A DNA stretch of 64,000 nt, from assembly GCA_017617035.1 (NCBI GenBank), contig JAFZWV010000030.1:1-64000 (forward strand), read 5' to 3'. Each line of letters begins with the position of its first letter. Position 1 is the stretch's first letter. Position numbers and translations under genes: made by a program. This stretch comes from Bacteroidales bacterium. GTDB taxonomy: Bacteria > Bacteroidota > Bacteroidia > Bacteroidales > UBA932. The notes below the pieces were generated by a model. It saw nothing but the letters and a program-made list of their open reading frames with translations, had not been told where the DNA came from and made no database searches. This document shows positions 1 to 8,213 of the stretch, one piece after another.

Positions 1-69
1 AGGACGCTCCGCGTCTGACGGCGACCCTAGTCCGGGCAAAAAGCGGCTCAGGGGTGCAGTTTGTTCTGC
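1..69 (-). repeat. Partial copy of intergenic inverted-repeat element (family A)
   Basis: Read on the minus strand, this stretch closely matches 45477-45549: both contain GCAAACTGCACCCCTGAG-like sequence (here with small differences at the start), a GCCGCTTTTT run, CCCGGACTAGGGTCG, and a short GACGC/GCGTC palindrome. The element starts directly after the stop codon of the dipeptidase gene, just as the other copy starts at the stop codon of queA. The window edge cuts it, so the second terminal repeat is not visible. Confidence 0.85.
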
Positions 70-76
70 TTATACT

Positions 77-1423
77 CTAATAGTATTGATAGAACAGGGC
101 GATGGATTCCATGCCTCCAAAGAATTGCTTCAAGAGATAACTTTCGTTGGGGGAGTGGATGGTGTCGCGTTCGAGGCCGAAGCCCATCAGGAGCGGGTCG
201 ATGCCGAGGATCTGCTGCATGTCGGCGAGGACGGCGATAGAGCCGCCGCCGCGGCTGGGGACGGGCTCGATTCCGTAGACTTCTCCGATGGCGCGCGCGG
301 CGGCTTTGTAGGCGTCCGAGCTGATTGGAATCAGGAATCCGTCGCCGCCTTCACATTCTTTTACTTCGACATGGACATCCTTCGGGGCGATACTCTCGAA
401 ATACTTCTTGAAGAGGGGCGTGATCTCGCGGCTTAACTGATTGGGAACCAGACGCATGGAGATCTTGGCGTGGGCTTCGCTGGGGAGCACTGTCTTGGCT
501 CCTTCTCCGGTGTAGCCGCCCCAGATTCCGCAGACGTCCAGACATGGACGTATTCCGGTACGCTCGAGGGTTGTATAGCCCTTTTCGCCGCGCACTTCGT
601 CTATTCCGAGGAACTGCTTGTATTCTTCGATGTCGAAGGGGGCCTTGGAGAGCAGCTCGCGGTCTTCCTTGCTGAGTTCCACGACTTTGTCGTAGAAGCC
701 CGGGACAGCGACTCTCTGGTTCTCATCGTGGAGCTGCGCGATCATCTCGCAAAGGACTGTTATTGGATTGGCGACCGCGCCGCCGTAGTGGCCGCTGTGG
801 AGGTCCTTGTTGGGGCCGGTGACCTTGACTTCGAGGTAGCTAAGGCCCCTCATTCCGCAGTTGATGCTGGGGACTTTCTCGCTTATCATGGTCGTGTCGG
901 AGACCAGGCAGATATCGGCCTTGAGCAGGTCTTTGTGCTCCTTCATCCAGTCGGGGAGGCTGGGGCTTCCGATTTCTTCTTCGCCCTCGAAGATGAACTT
1001 TACGTTGTGGTGGAGTTTGCCGGTGCGGACCTGGTACTCGAAGGCCTTTATGTGCATGAAGAGCTGGCCCTTGTCGTCGTTGGCGCCGCGGCACCAGATG
1101 GCGTCGTCGTGGATAACGGGCTCAAAGGGGTCTGTGTGCCATTTTTCGAGCGGCTCCGGGGGCTGTACGTCGTAGTGGCCGTAGACCAGAACGGTCTTCG
1201 CCTTGGGATCGATTATCTTCTGGCCAAAGACTACCGGATTGCCCTTGCTAGGGTAGACTGCTGCCTCGTCGGCTCCGGCTTCGATAAGGAGCTCTGCGAG
1301 CCTTTCGGCGCAGCGCTTCATGTCTGGTTTATTCTCTGCCTTGGCGCTAATGGAAGGGATTCTCAGGAGGCTGAAGAGCTCTTCGAAGAAGCGTTCCTTG
1401 TTCTGCTGGATGTACTCTTTCAT
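77..1423 (-). CDS. M20 family metallodipeptidase
   Basis: The 448-residue product is a zinc-dependent M20 dipeptidase of the CNDP/DapE type that cleaves short peptides in the cytoplasm. The metal-site motifs are visible in order: VYGHYDVQP (first His), GANDDKGQ (bridging Asp), EGEEEIGS (general base and metal Glu), a later VSDTT Asp, and a C-terminal IHSPNES His. Length is normal for the family and there is no signal peptide. Its ATG overlaps the stop of the upstream DPP-IV gene (ATGA), so the two are translationally coupled. DPP-IV releases dipeptides and this enzyme could split them, which makes a short peptide-use operon. Substrate preference cannot be read from sequence. Confidence 0.93.
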   Translation of the reverse strand: MKEYIQQNKERFFEELFSLLRIPSISAKAENKPDMKRCAERLAELLIEAGADEAAVYPSKGNPVVFGQKIIDPKAKTVLVYGHYDVQPPEPLEKWHTDPFEPVIHDDAIWCRGANDDKGQLFMHIKAFEYQVRTGKLHHNVKFIFEGEEEIGSPSLPDWMKEHKDLLKADICLVSDTTMISEKVPSINCGMRGLSYLEVKVTGPNKDLHSGHYGGAVANPITVLCEMIAQLHDENQRVAVPGFYDKVVELSKEDRELLSKAPFDIEEYKQFLGIDEVRGEKGYTTLERTGIRPCLDVCGIWGGYTGEGAKTVLPSEAHAKISMRLVPNQLSREITPLFKKYFESIAPKDVHVEVKECEGGDGFLIPISSDAYKAAARAIGEVYGIEPVPSRGGGSIAVLADMQQILGIDPLLMGFGLERDTIHSPNESYLLKQFFGGMESIALFYQYY

Positions 1424-3282
1424 AGATTGGTATCGAAATAGTCAGTTATTTTCTGGTATAGGTATACGCGTTCGAAGCCGCGCATGTTGTGTTCTGCTGT
1501 AGGGAAGGGGAAGTAGTCGACCTGTTTTCCGGCATTAATGCAGGCCTGTACGAAGCTGAGGGAGTGCTGCCAGACGACGGTGTTGTCGACCGCGCCCTGG
1601 CAGATCAGAAGCTTAGCCTGAAGCTTGCCTGCCTTGTCCTGAAGGCGGGTGAGGGCAAAGCCTTCGGGATTGGTCTCTTCGGTGTCCATATAGCGCTCGC
1701 CGTACATGACTTCGTACCAGCCCCAGTCGATTACGGGGCCGCCCGCGACGGCGACTTTGAATAACTCAGGGTAAGTGAGGGCCATAGTGATGGTCATGAA
1801 GCCGCCGTAACTCCAGCCGTGGACTCCGACGCGCTCGCGGTCGACCCAGGGCTGCTCGAGCAGGCGGTTGATACCGACCATCTGGTCTGCCATTTCGGCC
1901 TGGCCGCAGAGGCGGTTTATGGCCTTTTCGTAGGCTGCGCCATGGCCCGAGGTGCCTCGGTTGTCCTGGACATAGACTACGTAGCCCTTCTGGGCCATCA
2001 GGAGTTCCCACATCCGGATGCCGCCCAGCCAGCTGTCCTTGACCATCTGGGAGTGGGGACCGCCGTAGACGTAGACTATCAGAGGGTATTTCTTCGAGGG
2101 GTCGAAGCCGAGGGGTTTGTAGAGGCGGTAGTAGTTTTCAAACTGCCCGTCGGCGCTGGGGACCGTGCCGAATTCGATTTCCGGAACGGCGTAGTTCTCG
2201 AGTGGATCGTCTGCCTCGAAAGGAGCAACGGAACGCTTGCCGTTCAGGTCGTAGAATTGCGCTACTCCTGGAACTGAGAAGCTGCTGTAGCAATCCCTGA
2301 TGCCGACGCTTTTGAAGGCTATTGTATGCCATCCGCGCTCTTTTGTTATTTGCTGGGGCTTGCCGATTTTCGATTTTGAAACCGACTTTCCAGGAGTGAG
2401 CTTAACCCTGAACAGATGCTGTTCGGCTGGGGATATCTCAGATGAATAATAGTAGACGTAACCGAGTTTGTAACATATGAAACGGGCATCTGCAGGAGCT
2501 GGAGCGATTCGCTTGATTTTACCGTTGAGATCGACAAGATAAATGCTTTTGTAGCCGTCGCGGTTGTCGGTGAAATACAGGAAGAGATTATCGGAGATCT
2601 GAACCTGCGGATCGTAAGGTTCTACCCAGGCGTCGTTGTGTTCTGTAAGAAGGGTCTTAATTAACTCTCCAGTCCCGGCGTCGTAGAGGTTTAAGTGCAT
2701 GTCGTGCTGGCTGCGTTCGAGTACCTGAGTCAGTATCTTTTCCTCCCCCAGCCAACTTATAGCAGTGATATATCTATCGGGGCCGAAATCGTTGATTTTA
2801 AGGGTAATAGATTCGCGCTTAGACTTGTCGTATACGTGGAGTTGAACCCTCTCTGAAGCGCTGCCGTTCATAGGATATTTTAGGGGAACCAGGCTGGCTG
2901 TTTTGATGTTCAGCAAAGGGAATGCGGGTACCAGCGATTCGTCCTTTGAGTAGTAGGCCAGTCGCTCTCCGCTGGGAGATGGGAACAGTCCACCGTTGAT
3001 ACCGAATTCGTTGCGGCTTACACTGACTCCGTAGTGAACCTCGGGCAGGTCTCGAGCAATCCAGACTGTATCCGGGTCTTCGAGGAAGAAAATGCCTTTT
3101 CCGTCTACGACTTTATAGAACGGTTCCTGATAGTCCGGCATCTCTTTAGTGGGGAACACGGGGTAGACGCTGCGGTCTATCGTAGCCTCGATCATAGTAA
3201 GTATCTTGCCTTCCGGATTGGTCTCCGGCCTGACTTCTATAATGGCGCCCAGCGCAAGGGCAATAAGAATGCTGAGTATCAT
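1420..3282 (-). CDS. S9 family dipeptidyl peptidase IV-like
   Basis: The product is a serine peptidase of family S9B. An N-terminal beta-propeller (about residues 45-370) precedes an alpha/beta-hydrolase domain with nucleophile Ser491 in GWSYGG, Asp566 in GAVDNTV and His598 in AEHNMRG. The N-terminus MILSILIALALGA looks like a short signal or anchor, so it probably acts in the periplasm. I chose the ATG at 3282, 12 codons inside the longest frame, because a TATATTTG promoter box ends exactly 6 bases before it. The 620-residue product is shorter than typical DPP-IV (about 700 or more), mainly in the propeller. It is first in a two-gene operon with the M20 dipeptidase. Confidence 0.9.
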   Translation of the reverse strand: MILSILIALALGAIIEVRPETNPEGKILTMIEATIDRSVYPVFPTKEMPDYQEPFYKVVDGKGIFFLEDPDTVWIARDLPEVHYGVSVSRNEFGINGGLFPSPSGERLAYYSKDESLVPAFPLLNIKTASLVPLKYPMNGSASERVQLHVYDKSKRESITLKINDFGPDRYITAISWLGEEKILTQVLERSQHDMHLNLYDAGTGELIKTLLTEHNDAWVEPYDPQVQISDNLFLYFTDNRDGYKSIYLVDLNGKIKRIAPAPADARFICYKLGYVYYYSSEISPAEQHLFRVKLTPGKSVSKSKIGKPQQITKERGWHTIAFKSVGIRDCYSSFSVPGVAQFYDLNGKRSVAPFEADDPLENYAVPEIEFGTVPSADGQFENYYRLYKPLGFDPSKKYPLIVYVYGGPHSQMVKDSWLGGIRMWELLMAQKGYVVYVQDNRGTSGHGAAYEKAINRLCGQAEMADQMVGINRLLEQPWVDRERVGVHGWSYGGFMTITMALTYPELFKVAVAGGPVIDWGWYEVMYGERYMDTEETNPEGFALTRLQDKAGKLQAKLLICQGAVDNTVVWQHSLSFVQACINAGKQVDYFPFPTAEHNMRGFERVYLYQKITDYFDTNL

Positions 3283-3288
3283 AATACA

Positions 3289-3296
3289 CAAATATA
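3289..3296 (-). promoter_or_regulatory. -7 promoter box of the DPP-IV/dipeptidase operon
   Basis: Minus-strand TATATTTG fits the Bacteroidetes -7 consensus TAnnTTTG and ends 6 bases before the ATG, which implies a leaderless or nearly leaderless mRNA. Confidence 0.6.
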
Positions 3297-3318
3297 TGAA
3301 TTCTGCCTCGAAAATCAT

Positions 3319-3326
3319 TATCTTTG
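3319..3326 (+). promoter_or_regulatory. -7 promoter box of the priA-like gene
   Basis: TATCTTTG fits TAnnTTTG and ends 6 bases before the ATG at 3333. It is about 22 bases from the divergent box for the DPP-IV gene. Confidence 0.55.
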
Positions 3327-3332
3327 CTCTAT

Positions 3333-5015
3333 ATGGCGTCTCGCAGTTACATACAGGTATGTCTGCCTCTTAAGCTCGACTTTACCCCGTGGTACAGCAC
3401 TACGGAGGAGTTGCATGTAGGGCAGAGAGTAGCCGTGACTTTTGCCCGTAAACCCTATATCGGAGTAGTCCTTGGAGTGGGCGGCCAGCCTGATGTTACT
3501 ACTGTCTATCCTATTGATCTGGCCGATACCGGCCTGGCTGATATAACTCCCGCCGAGCTGAAACTCTGGGACTTTGTCTCTTCCTATTATATGTGCACCC
3601 TCGGAGAAGTCTACAAAGCGGCTTATCCGGTAGGTAAACTTAGATTGGAAGAGGTTGCCTCCAAGCTCGGGTCGCGTGCCGCGCAGAGCCAGGAAAAGCG
3701 CCGCCTTGCGCTTGAAACGAGAATACCCATGTTAGAGGCGCGTCTGGCGGCTAAGGAAGCTGCGCTGGCCCGTAAACACCGCCCGGATATTGCCGAGCGT
3801 CTTCAGGAGGAGCGTGATCGTATTGCCCAGCAATTGTCGCTGACCAGGCAAGACCTGGCGGAACTTGTCGCCGTGCCAGCTTCGCAGGCCTTTCAAGAGG
3901 CTATAGACTTCGGGGAGAAGCCGGTACTGCTGCGCGGGACGGATCGCGTTCCGTATTATCTGGACGAAATACGCCGTACCCTCACTTCGGGCCGCGACGT
4001 TTTGATCCTCGAGCCGGAGACCGATTTCGGCTTCAGCCTTCGAGACGACCTTGGTCGTGGGCTTAGGGGGAGCTTGTTGCTCTACGGAGCCGCCACAGGC
4101 CAGAAAGAGAAGAGGGAAGTGCTGGCTGCCGTGCGCGACGCTTCCAGGCCGGTAGCTGTAATCGGTGTGCGTTCGTCGGTTTTCCTGCCATGGAGCAAGC
4201 TCGGCCTGGTGATAGTAGACGAGGAGCAGGACGCCTCGTTCAAGCAGAGCGAGCAGGCTCCTCATTATAACGGTCGCGACGTTGCCGCGATGCTGGCCCG
4301 TATCCATGGAGCCCGCCTTCTCCTTGGTTCGGCCTGCCCGTCGCTTGAGAGCGTGAACAACTGCCTTAGCGGTAAATACGAGATGGTCGAGGTGCGCGAA
4401 AAGCTGCCGGAGGTGGAGATTATCGACATTCCCGCCGAGAGACGCAAAAACGGTATGATAGGGAACTATTCACGCCGTGCCCTCGAAGAGATACGTGCTC
4501 TGCCTGCAGATGCGCTTGTGACCGTAGTCCGCTGCTTTCAGACTGAAGACGATGCGGCCGCTGAATTAAGGGAAGTCCTGCCCGGCCGCGATCCTCAGCT
4601 TCTGAGTGCTCCTGCGGCCCGTAAATCCTCGTCACATAGTGCTTTGACCCTTGTCTTGCAGGCCGATGCCCTTTTCGACCGTGCTGATTTCAGGGCCGAT
4701 GAAAAGGCCTTGCAGATGCTCTGCTCAATCCGCGCCCACACCGACAAGCTGGTGGTTCAGTGCGGCGCAGCGTCTCATCCTGTGTATAGGGCTCTCGCTT
4801 CAGATGCCGCCGGTCAGAAAACTGCTATCGCTGAACTGCTCGCCGAGCGCAAGAAATACAGCCTTCCTCCCTATACCCGTCTGATTTACATGAGTGATAG
4901 AAACGGGGTGGTCAGAAGGGAAGTCCTCCAGCGCGACTCGTCGCTAACCTCTCGCAAGGCTGAGCTCAAACTCCAGTACGGCGCGCTGTATTCGTTCGAT
5001 GTGGATCCCCTGTAA
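3333..5015 (+). CDS. priA: PriA-like protein lacking helicase motifs
   Basis: The 560-residue product keeps the PriA architecture: an N-terminal DNA-binding domain (YIQVCLPLKLDFTPWYS, RVAVTFARKPYIGVVLG), a linker coiled coil, a helicase core region and the C-terminal KYSLPPYTRLI segment. The core is degenerate. The Walker A loop, normally GVTGSGKT, reads LLRGTDRVPYYL with no GKT. The DEEH box reads DEEQ, GSATPS reads GSACPS, the QVAGRAGR arginine-finger motif is replaced by CSIRAHTDK, and the two zinc ribbons between them are absent. PriA is usually 730-820 residues. The frame is open with no stops, so this looks like a retained non-catalytic loader rather than a decaying gene. The ATG is set by the promoter box at 3319. 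A canonical copy elsewhere in the genome cannot be excluded. Confidence 0.82.
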   Translation: MASRSYIQVCLPLKLDFTPWYSTTEELHVGQRVAVTFARKPYIGVVLGVGGQPDVTTVYPIDLADTGLADITPAELKLWDFVSSYYMCTLGEVYKAAYPVGKLRLEEVASKLGSRAAQSQEKRRLALETRIPMLEARLAAKEAALARKHRPDIAERLQEERDRIAQQLSLTRQDLAELVAVPASQAFQEAIDFGEKPVLLRGTDRVPYYLDEIRRTLTSGRDVLILEPETDFGFSLRDDLGRGLRGSLLLYGAATGQKEKREVLAAVRDASRPVAVIGVRSSVFLPWSKLGLVIVDEEQDASFKQSEQAPHYNGRDVAAMLARIHGARLLLGSACPSLESVNNCLSGKYEMVEVREKLPEVEIIDIPAERRKNGMIGNYSRRALEEIRALPADALVTVVRCFQTEDDAAAELREVLPGRDPQLLSAPAARKSSSHSALTLVLQADALFDRADFRADEKALQMLCSIRAHTDKLVVQCGAASHPVYRALASDAAGQKTAIAELLAERKKYSLPPYTRLIYMSDRNGVVRREVLQRDSSLTSRKAELKLQYGALYSFDVDPL

Positions 5016-5021
5016 ACGAAT

Positions 5022-5056
5022 AATGCCAACTACCTGTAAGACAGATAATTGGCATT
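5022..5056. terminator. Inverted repeat between priA-like gene and tRNA-Glu
   Basis: AATGCCAA (5022-5029) pairs with TTGGCATT (5049-5056), with inner CTGT/ACAG pairing. It lies just downstream of both convergent genes. No clear T-run follows on either strand, so the terminator role is tentative. Confidence 0.45.
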
Positions 5057-5064
5057 CCCTCCGG

Positions 5065-5136
5065 TACTGGGTAGGAGAATCGAACTCCTATTGCGAGATT
5101 GAGAATCTCGAGTACTAACCGTTATACGAACCCAGC
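5065..5136 (-). tRNA. tRNA-Glu (anticodon CUC)
   Basis: The minus strand folds as a 72-nt cloverleaf. Acceptor GCTGGGT pairs with ACCCAGT (with a terminal G-U), the D arm contains AACGGTTAGT, the anticodon stem CGAGA/TCTCG encloses TTCTCAA (anticodon CTC), the T arm is AGGAG-TTCGATT-CTCCT, and the discriminator is A. The CCA end is not encoded. Confidence 0.93.
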
Positions 5137-5158
5137 AGTTAGTCCCTCATTGGGACTG

Positions 5159-5189
5159 CAAAGATAGATAAAAATTCTGACCCTCCAAA
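5159..5189 (-). promoter_or_regulatory. tRNA-Glu promoter
   Basis: Minus-strand TTTG (5186-5189), a 19-base spacer and TATCTTTG (5159-5166) match the Bacteroidetes -33/-7 promoter exactly. The tRNA begins 22 bases downstream. Confidence 0.75.
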
Positions 5190-5209
5190 TTTTTTTGACA
5201 AAGCAGTAT

Positions 5210-5241
5210 AAAAAAAGAGCTCGCACCTTGTGCGGGCTCTT
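5210..5241 (-). terminator. rho-independent terminator of rpmE2
   Basis: GAGCTCGCAC (5217-5226) pairs with GTGCGGGCTC (5230-5239) around a CTT loop with one G-U pair. On the minus strand it is followed by a run of seven Ts. Confidence 0.85.
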
Positions 5242-5265
5242 TTGTATCCTATGCGCAAGAAAGAA

Positions 5266-5517
5266 TTATTTCTTGCGAGCCTTGTACCTCTGATAGAACT
5301 GGTCAACGCGGCCGGCGGTGTCGATAATCTTAGTTTTGCCGGTGTAGAAGGGGTGAGAAGTATTCGAGATCTCAACCTTCACGAGGGGGTACTCAACGCC
5401 TTCGATCTCGATCGTCTCCTTAGTGTTGACGCAAGAACGAGTGATGAATACATCTTCGTTTGACATATCCTTGAAAGCTACAAGACGGTAGGTTTCGGGA
5501 TGAATTCCTTTTTTCAT
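5266..5517 (-). CDS. rpmE2: 50S ribosomal protein L31 type B
   Basis: The 83-residue protein is the long type-B L31, a component of the large ribosomal subunit. It starts [17 protein letters not shown], contains the NTSHPFYTG segment and ends in a basic [10 protein letters not shown] tail. It lacks the CxxC zinc ligands of type A L31, so it is the zinc-independent form, which is usual as the only copy in Bacteroidetes. The gene is monocistronic, with its own promoter (5546-5576) and a strong terminator (5210-5241). Confidence 0.96.
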   Translation of the reverse strand: MKKGIHPETYRLVAFKDMSNEDVFITRSCVNTKETIEIEGVEYPLVKVEISNTSHPFYTGKTKIIDTAGRVDQFYQRYKARKK

Positions 5518-5545
5518 TGTTACACTAGTGTTTAAAAAGCGGGTG

Positions 5546-5576
5546 CAAATATAGAAAGATATTTCATCAAACCAAA
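5546..5576 (-). promoter_or_regulatory. rpmE2 promoter
   Basis: Minus-strand TTTG (5573-5576), a 19-base spacer and TATATTTG (5546-5553) give a full match to the Bacteroidetes promoter. The leader is about 25 bases. Confidence 0.75.
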
Positions 5577-5586
5577 GATTATTTGT

Positions 5587-5594
5587 TAAATTTG
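5587..5594 (+). promoter_or_regulatory. -7 promoter box of glmM
   Basis: TAAATTTG fits TAnnTTTG and ends 6 bases before the glmM ATG at 5601, suggesting a leaderless transcript. Confidence 0.55.
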
Positions 5595-5600
5595 CGTATT

Positions 5601-7025
5601 ATGACACTGATAAAATCCATCTCCGGCATCCGCGGAACAATCGGCGGCCCGGCAGGCGAAGGCCTCACTCCTATCGACATCGTAAAGTTTACTTACGCTT
5701 ATTGCAAGACTCTTCCGGGTCGAAAGCCAGCTCCCAATAGCGGCAAACGCTATAAGGTGGTTGTCGGCCGTGACGCCCGTATCAGCGGAGAGATGGTCGA
5801 GCAGCTGGTCTGCGGAACACTTATCTCCTGCGGAGTGGACGTCGTTAAATGTGGTTTTGCCAGTACTCCTACTACCGAGCTGGCAGTAAGGTTTGCAAAT
5901 GCAGACGGCGGTATCATCCTTACCGCTTCCCACAACCCCCGCCAGTGGAACGCCCTTAAACTTCTCAACGACAAGGGAGAGTTTCTTACAGCAGTCGAAG
6001 GCCAGGAAATACTCGACCTGGCGGCCAGCGAAGATTTCGATTTCGCTCCCGTAGATGAGATCGGTACCATCACCGAGCATGACTTCACCGATGAACATAT
6101 AGAGTCCGTCCTCGCTCTCGAGGCGGTAGATCTCCCGGCTATCAAGAAAGCCGGCTTCAAGGTGGTTCTGGACGCAGTAAACAGTGTCGGCGGCATAATT
6201 ATGCCGCGCCTGCTCGAGCGCCTTGGAGTTGAGTGCATCACCATCAATGGCGAGCCTACCGGCGATTTCGCCCACAACCCCGAGCCGCTTCCGGCCAACC
6301 TCATCGAGCTGCGCGAGACCGTCGTACGCGAGAAGGCAGACCTCGGAATCAGTGTCGACCCGGACGTAGATCGTTTGGCCTTCATTTGCGAGACCGGCGA
6401 CCCGTTCGTGGAGGAGTATACCCTCGTGAGCGTAGCCGATTACCTGCTCGAACGAGCAGAAAAGGCCGGCGTGCAGCCGCGCATCACCGTCTCCAACCTT
6501 AGCTCGAGCCGCGCTCTCCGCGATGTTACCGAGGCCCATGGCGGTACCTACTACGCAGCCGCAGTCGGTGAGGTCAACGTTACAACCAAGATGCACCAGG
6601 TCGGCGCCATCATCGGCGGCGAAGGCAACGGAGGCGTAATCTATCCCGCTTCCCACTGCGGACGCGATGCCATGGTCGGCGTAGCCCTCTTCCTGTCGCA
6701 CCTCGCCCATAAGGGAATGAAGGTCAGCGAGTACAAGAAGACTCTTCCTCCGTACTTCATCGCAAAGAACAGGATTGACCTGCCGGATGCTTCTGCAGTC
6801 GTGCCCGTTCTCGAGGCCCTCAAGGAGAAGTTCAAGAACGAAAAGATCAACACCATCGACGGTGTTAAGATAGATTTCGAGGCTGAGCGCAAGTGGGTCC
6901 ACCTCCGCAAGTCCAATACTGAGCCCATCATCAGGGTTTACAGCGAGGCTCCGACCGAGGCCGAGGCTATCGCTCTCGGAGAGCAGATAGTTGGGTTCGC
7001 CCTCGACCTCCTTTCCAAGAAATAA
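5601..7025 (+). CDS. glmM: Phosphoglucosamine mutase
   Basis: The 474-residue enzyme belongs to the alpha-D-phosphohexomutase family. GlmM converts glucosamine-6-phosphate to glucosamine-1-phosphate for UDP-GlcNAc, peptidoglycan and LPS synthesis. The phosphoserine loop TASHNPRQWN carries Ser110, the metal loop is DPDVDRLAF, the sugar-binding loop is GGEGNGGVI, and the C-terminal phosphate site is RKSNTEPIIRVYSEA. Length fits the Bacteroidetes group that is often called phosphomannomutase/phosphoglucomutase, so the exact sugar is not certain. The ATG at 5601 is favoured over an upstream in-frame codon because the promoter box lies in between. Its TAA overlaps the ATG of the next gene. Confidence 0.9.
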   Translation: MTLIKSISGIRGTIGGPAGEGLTPIDIVKFTYAYCKTLPGRKPAPNSGKRYKVVVGRDARISGEMVEQLVCGTLISCGVDVVKCGFASTPTTELAVRFANADGGIILTASHNPRQWNALKLLNDKGEFLTAVEGQEILDLAASEDFDFAPVDEIGTITEHDFTDEHIESVLALEAVDLPAIKKAGFKVVLDAVNSVGGIIMPRLLERLGVECITINGEPTGDFAHNPEPLPANLIELRETVVREKADLGISVDPDVDRLAFICETGDPFVEEYTLVSVADYLLERAEKAGVQPRITVSNLSSSRALRDVTEAHGGTYYAAAVGEVNVTTKMHQVGAIIGGEGNGGVIYPASHCGRDAMVGVALFLSHLAHKGMKVSEYKKTLPPYFIAKNRIDLPDASAVVPVLEALKEKFKNEKINTIDGVKIDFEAERKWVHLRKSNTEPIIRVYSEAPTEAEAIALGEQIVGFALDLLSKK

Positions 7026-8089
7026 TGTTCAGTTTCCGGACAACCCCAATAGAAGAACAACTCGATCGCGGCCTCTTACAGGGCCGCGTGGGTTGTTTCT
7101 GCACCCAGAATTGCTTCGATACGGCTACCGGAAGGTATCTTTACGATATCTTCAAGCAGCGGGGTAATCTGGTTAAGTTGTTCCAGCCCGAAGGCGCAGA
7201 ACTCACTCCCGGAACCAACCACATAGAGTTCAGTCAGGAAGATCTGGAGGGGCTCGATGCATTGGTAGTCGAGATTCAGGATGTAGGAAGCCGTTACTTC
7301 AACTTCACGCGCGACGTGATGAGGCTTCTGAGCACCCGCGCCAGGATGGAAGAAGGTCCTTCCATATATATAGTAGACCACTTCAATCCGGCCGGACGCA
7401 GCGTGGAAGGAACAATCCCCGCTATCGACGCCGATATCTGGACTCCGAGGGTGGCTCACCGCCATGGTCTTACTCTTGGCGAACTGTGCAGCCTCTATGT
7501 CGATGAGATAGGCGCGAAGTTCCCGCTCCATGTTATCTCTGCGGCCACCAACCGTTCATGGTCGGACATAATGCCATGGACCATCGCTCCGTCTTCGGAC
7601 CTGCCCGGTCTGTTCTCCGTTTATATGTACAGCGGGGGAGGCTTGTGGAACAATACGACACTCACGCCCGCAATCGGCACGGCGCGGCCGTATGAATACA
7701 TAGGAGCCCCATGGCTCAGGCCCGATTCGGTCGCCGCGCCGCCATGCCCCGAGGGCGTGATCATGAGGCCGTGTTCGTTCACCCCTTCGGCCGGCCGCTA
7801 TTCAGGCGAGAAATGCCTGGGCTATCAGATTATACTAAAACCTGAAGCCAGGTATCACTCTTTGCTGCATACTCTTGAGTTGATGCGCTACTTTGCGGAG
7901 CACTATTCGCAGTTCGAAATGCTCCCGCAGCTCCATGTAAAGGTCGCAGATCCTGTTATCAGCGAGTATCTCCGCGGTGGAATCACCTTCGACATAGTTC
8001 AGGAACACGTCAAGGCCGAGGAACAAAAATGGATTCGCAAGGCCAAACGTTACCTCCTCTACGACGATCCCCCCATACGAATTAAATAA
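7025..8089 (+). CDS. DUF1343 (NamZ-like) protein
   Basis: The product belongs to the DUF1343 family, whose studied members are exo-beta-N-acetylmuramidases that remove MurNAc from peptidoglycan fragments. Family motifs seen are EIQDVGSRYFNF, VDHFNPAGRSVEGTIP, RHGLTLGEL and GTARPYEYIGAPW. Two things are odd. The 354-residue protein starts MFSFRTTPIEEQL with no signal peptide or lipobox, whereas known NamZ enzymes are exported. The usual EHG motif near the N-terminus is replaced by QPEGAEL. It overlaps glmM by one base (TAATG), so it is co-translated with an amino-sugar gene. Muramidase activity is an inference from the family and may be lost or altered here. Confidence 0.8.
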   Translation: MFSFRTTPIEEQLDRGLLQGRVGCFCTQNCFDTATGRYLYDIFKQRGNLVKLFQPEGAELTPGTNHIEFSQEDLEGLDALVVEIQDVGSRYFNFTRDVMRLLSTRARMEEGPSIYIVDHFNPAGRSVEGTIPAIDADIWTPRVAHRHGLTLGELCSLYVDEIGAKFPLHVISAATNRSWSDIMPWTIAPSSDLPGLFSVYMYSGGGLWNNTTLTPAIGTARPYEYIGAPWLRPDSVAAPPCPEGVIMRPCSFTPSAGRYSGEKCLGYQIILKPEARYHSLLHTLELMRYFAEHYSQFEMLPQLHVKVADPVISEYLRGGITFDIVQEHVKAEEQKWIRKAKRYLLYDDPPIRIK

Positions 8090-8092
8090 CGA

Positions 8093-8207
8093 ATAACGCC
8101 CGCTTCACAGCGGGCGTTAACGATTAGTTAGTAGTGTATTACCTTAAGAAGGTTAATTATTGTTGGTTAGAATCCTTACGTGAGTAAGTTGAGTTGTTTA
8201 TCATTTC
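8093..8207 (-). ncRNA. Candidate small RNA ending in the 8095-8118 hairpin
   Basis: A full minus-strand promoter (8214-8244) points away from bglX into 120 bases without a reading frame. The transcript would contain CTTAC-TCAC-GTAAG and ACCTT/AAGGT hairpins and end at the perfect 10-bp stem AACGCCCGCT/AGCGGGCGTT followed by ATTCGTTATTT. The same hairpin can also terminate the NamZ-like gene on the plus strand. No known RNA family is recognised. Confidence 0.4.
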
Positions 8208-8213
8208 CGACGA

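Noticed and set aside
470..1441. Long plus-strand open frame opposite the M20 dipeptidase
   Set aside because: It is the antisense shadow of a gene with clear metal-site motifs. Strong codon bias in GC-rich genes here produces many such frames.
5016..5064. Riboswitch or small RNA between priA-like gene and tRNA-Glu
   Set aside because: Only a short inverted repeat is present, without a promoter; a 3'-end structure is the simpler reading.
5586..6902. 438-codon minus-strand frame opposite glmM
   Set aside because: No family resemblance; the plus-strand frame has all GlmM motifs.
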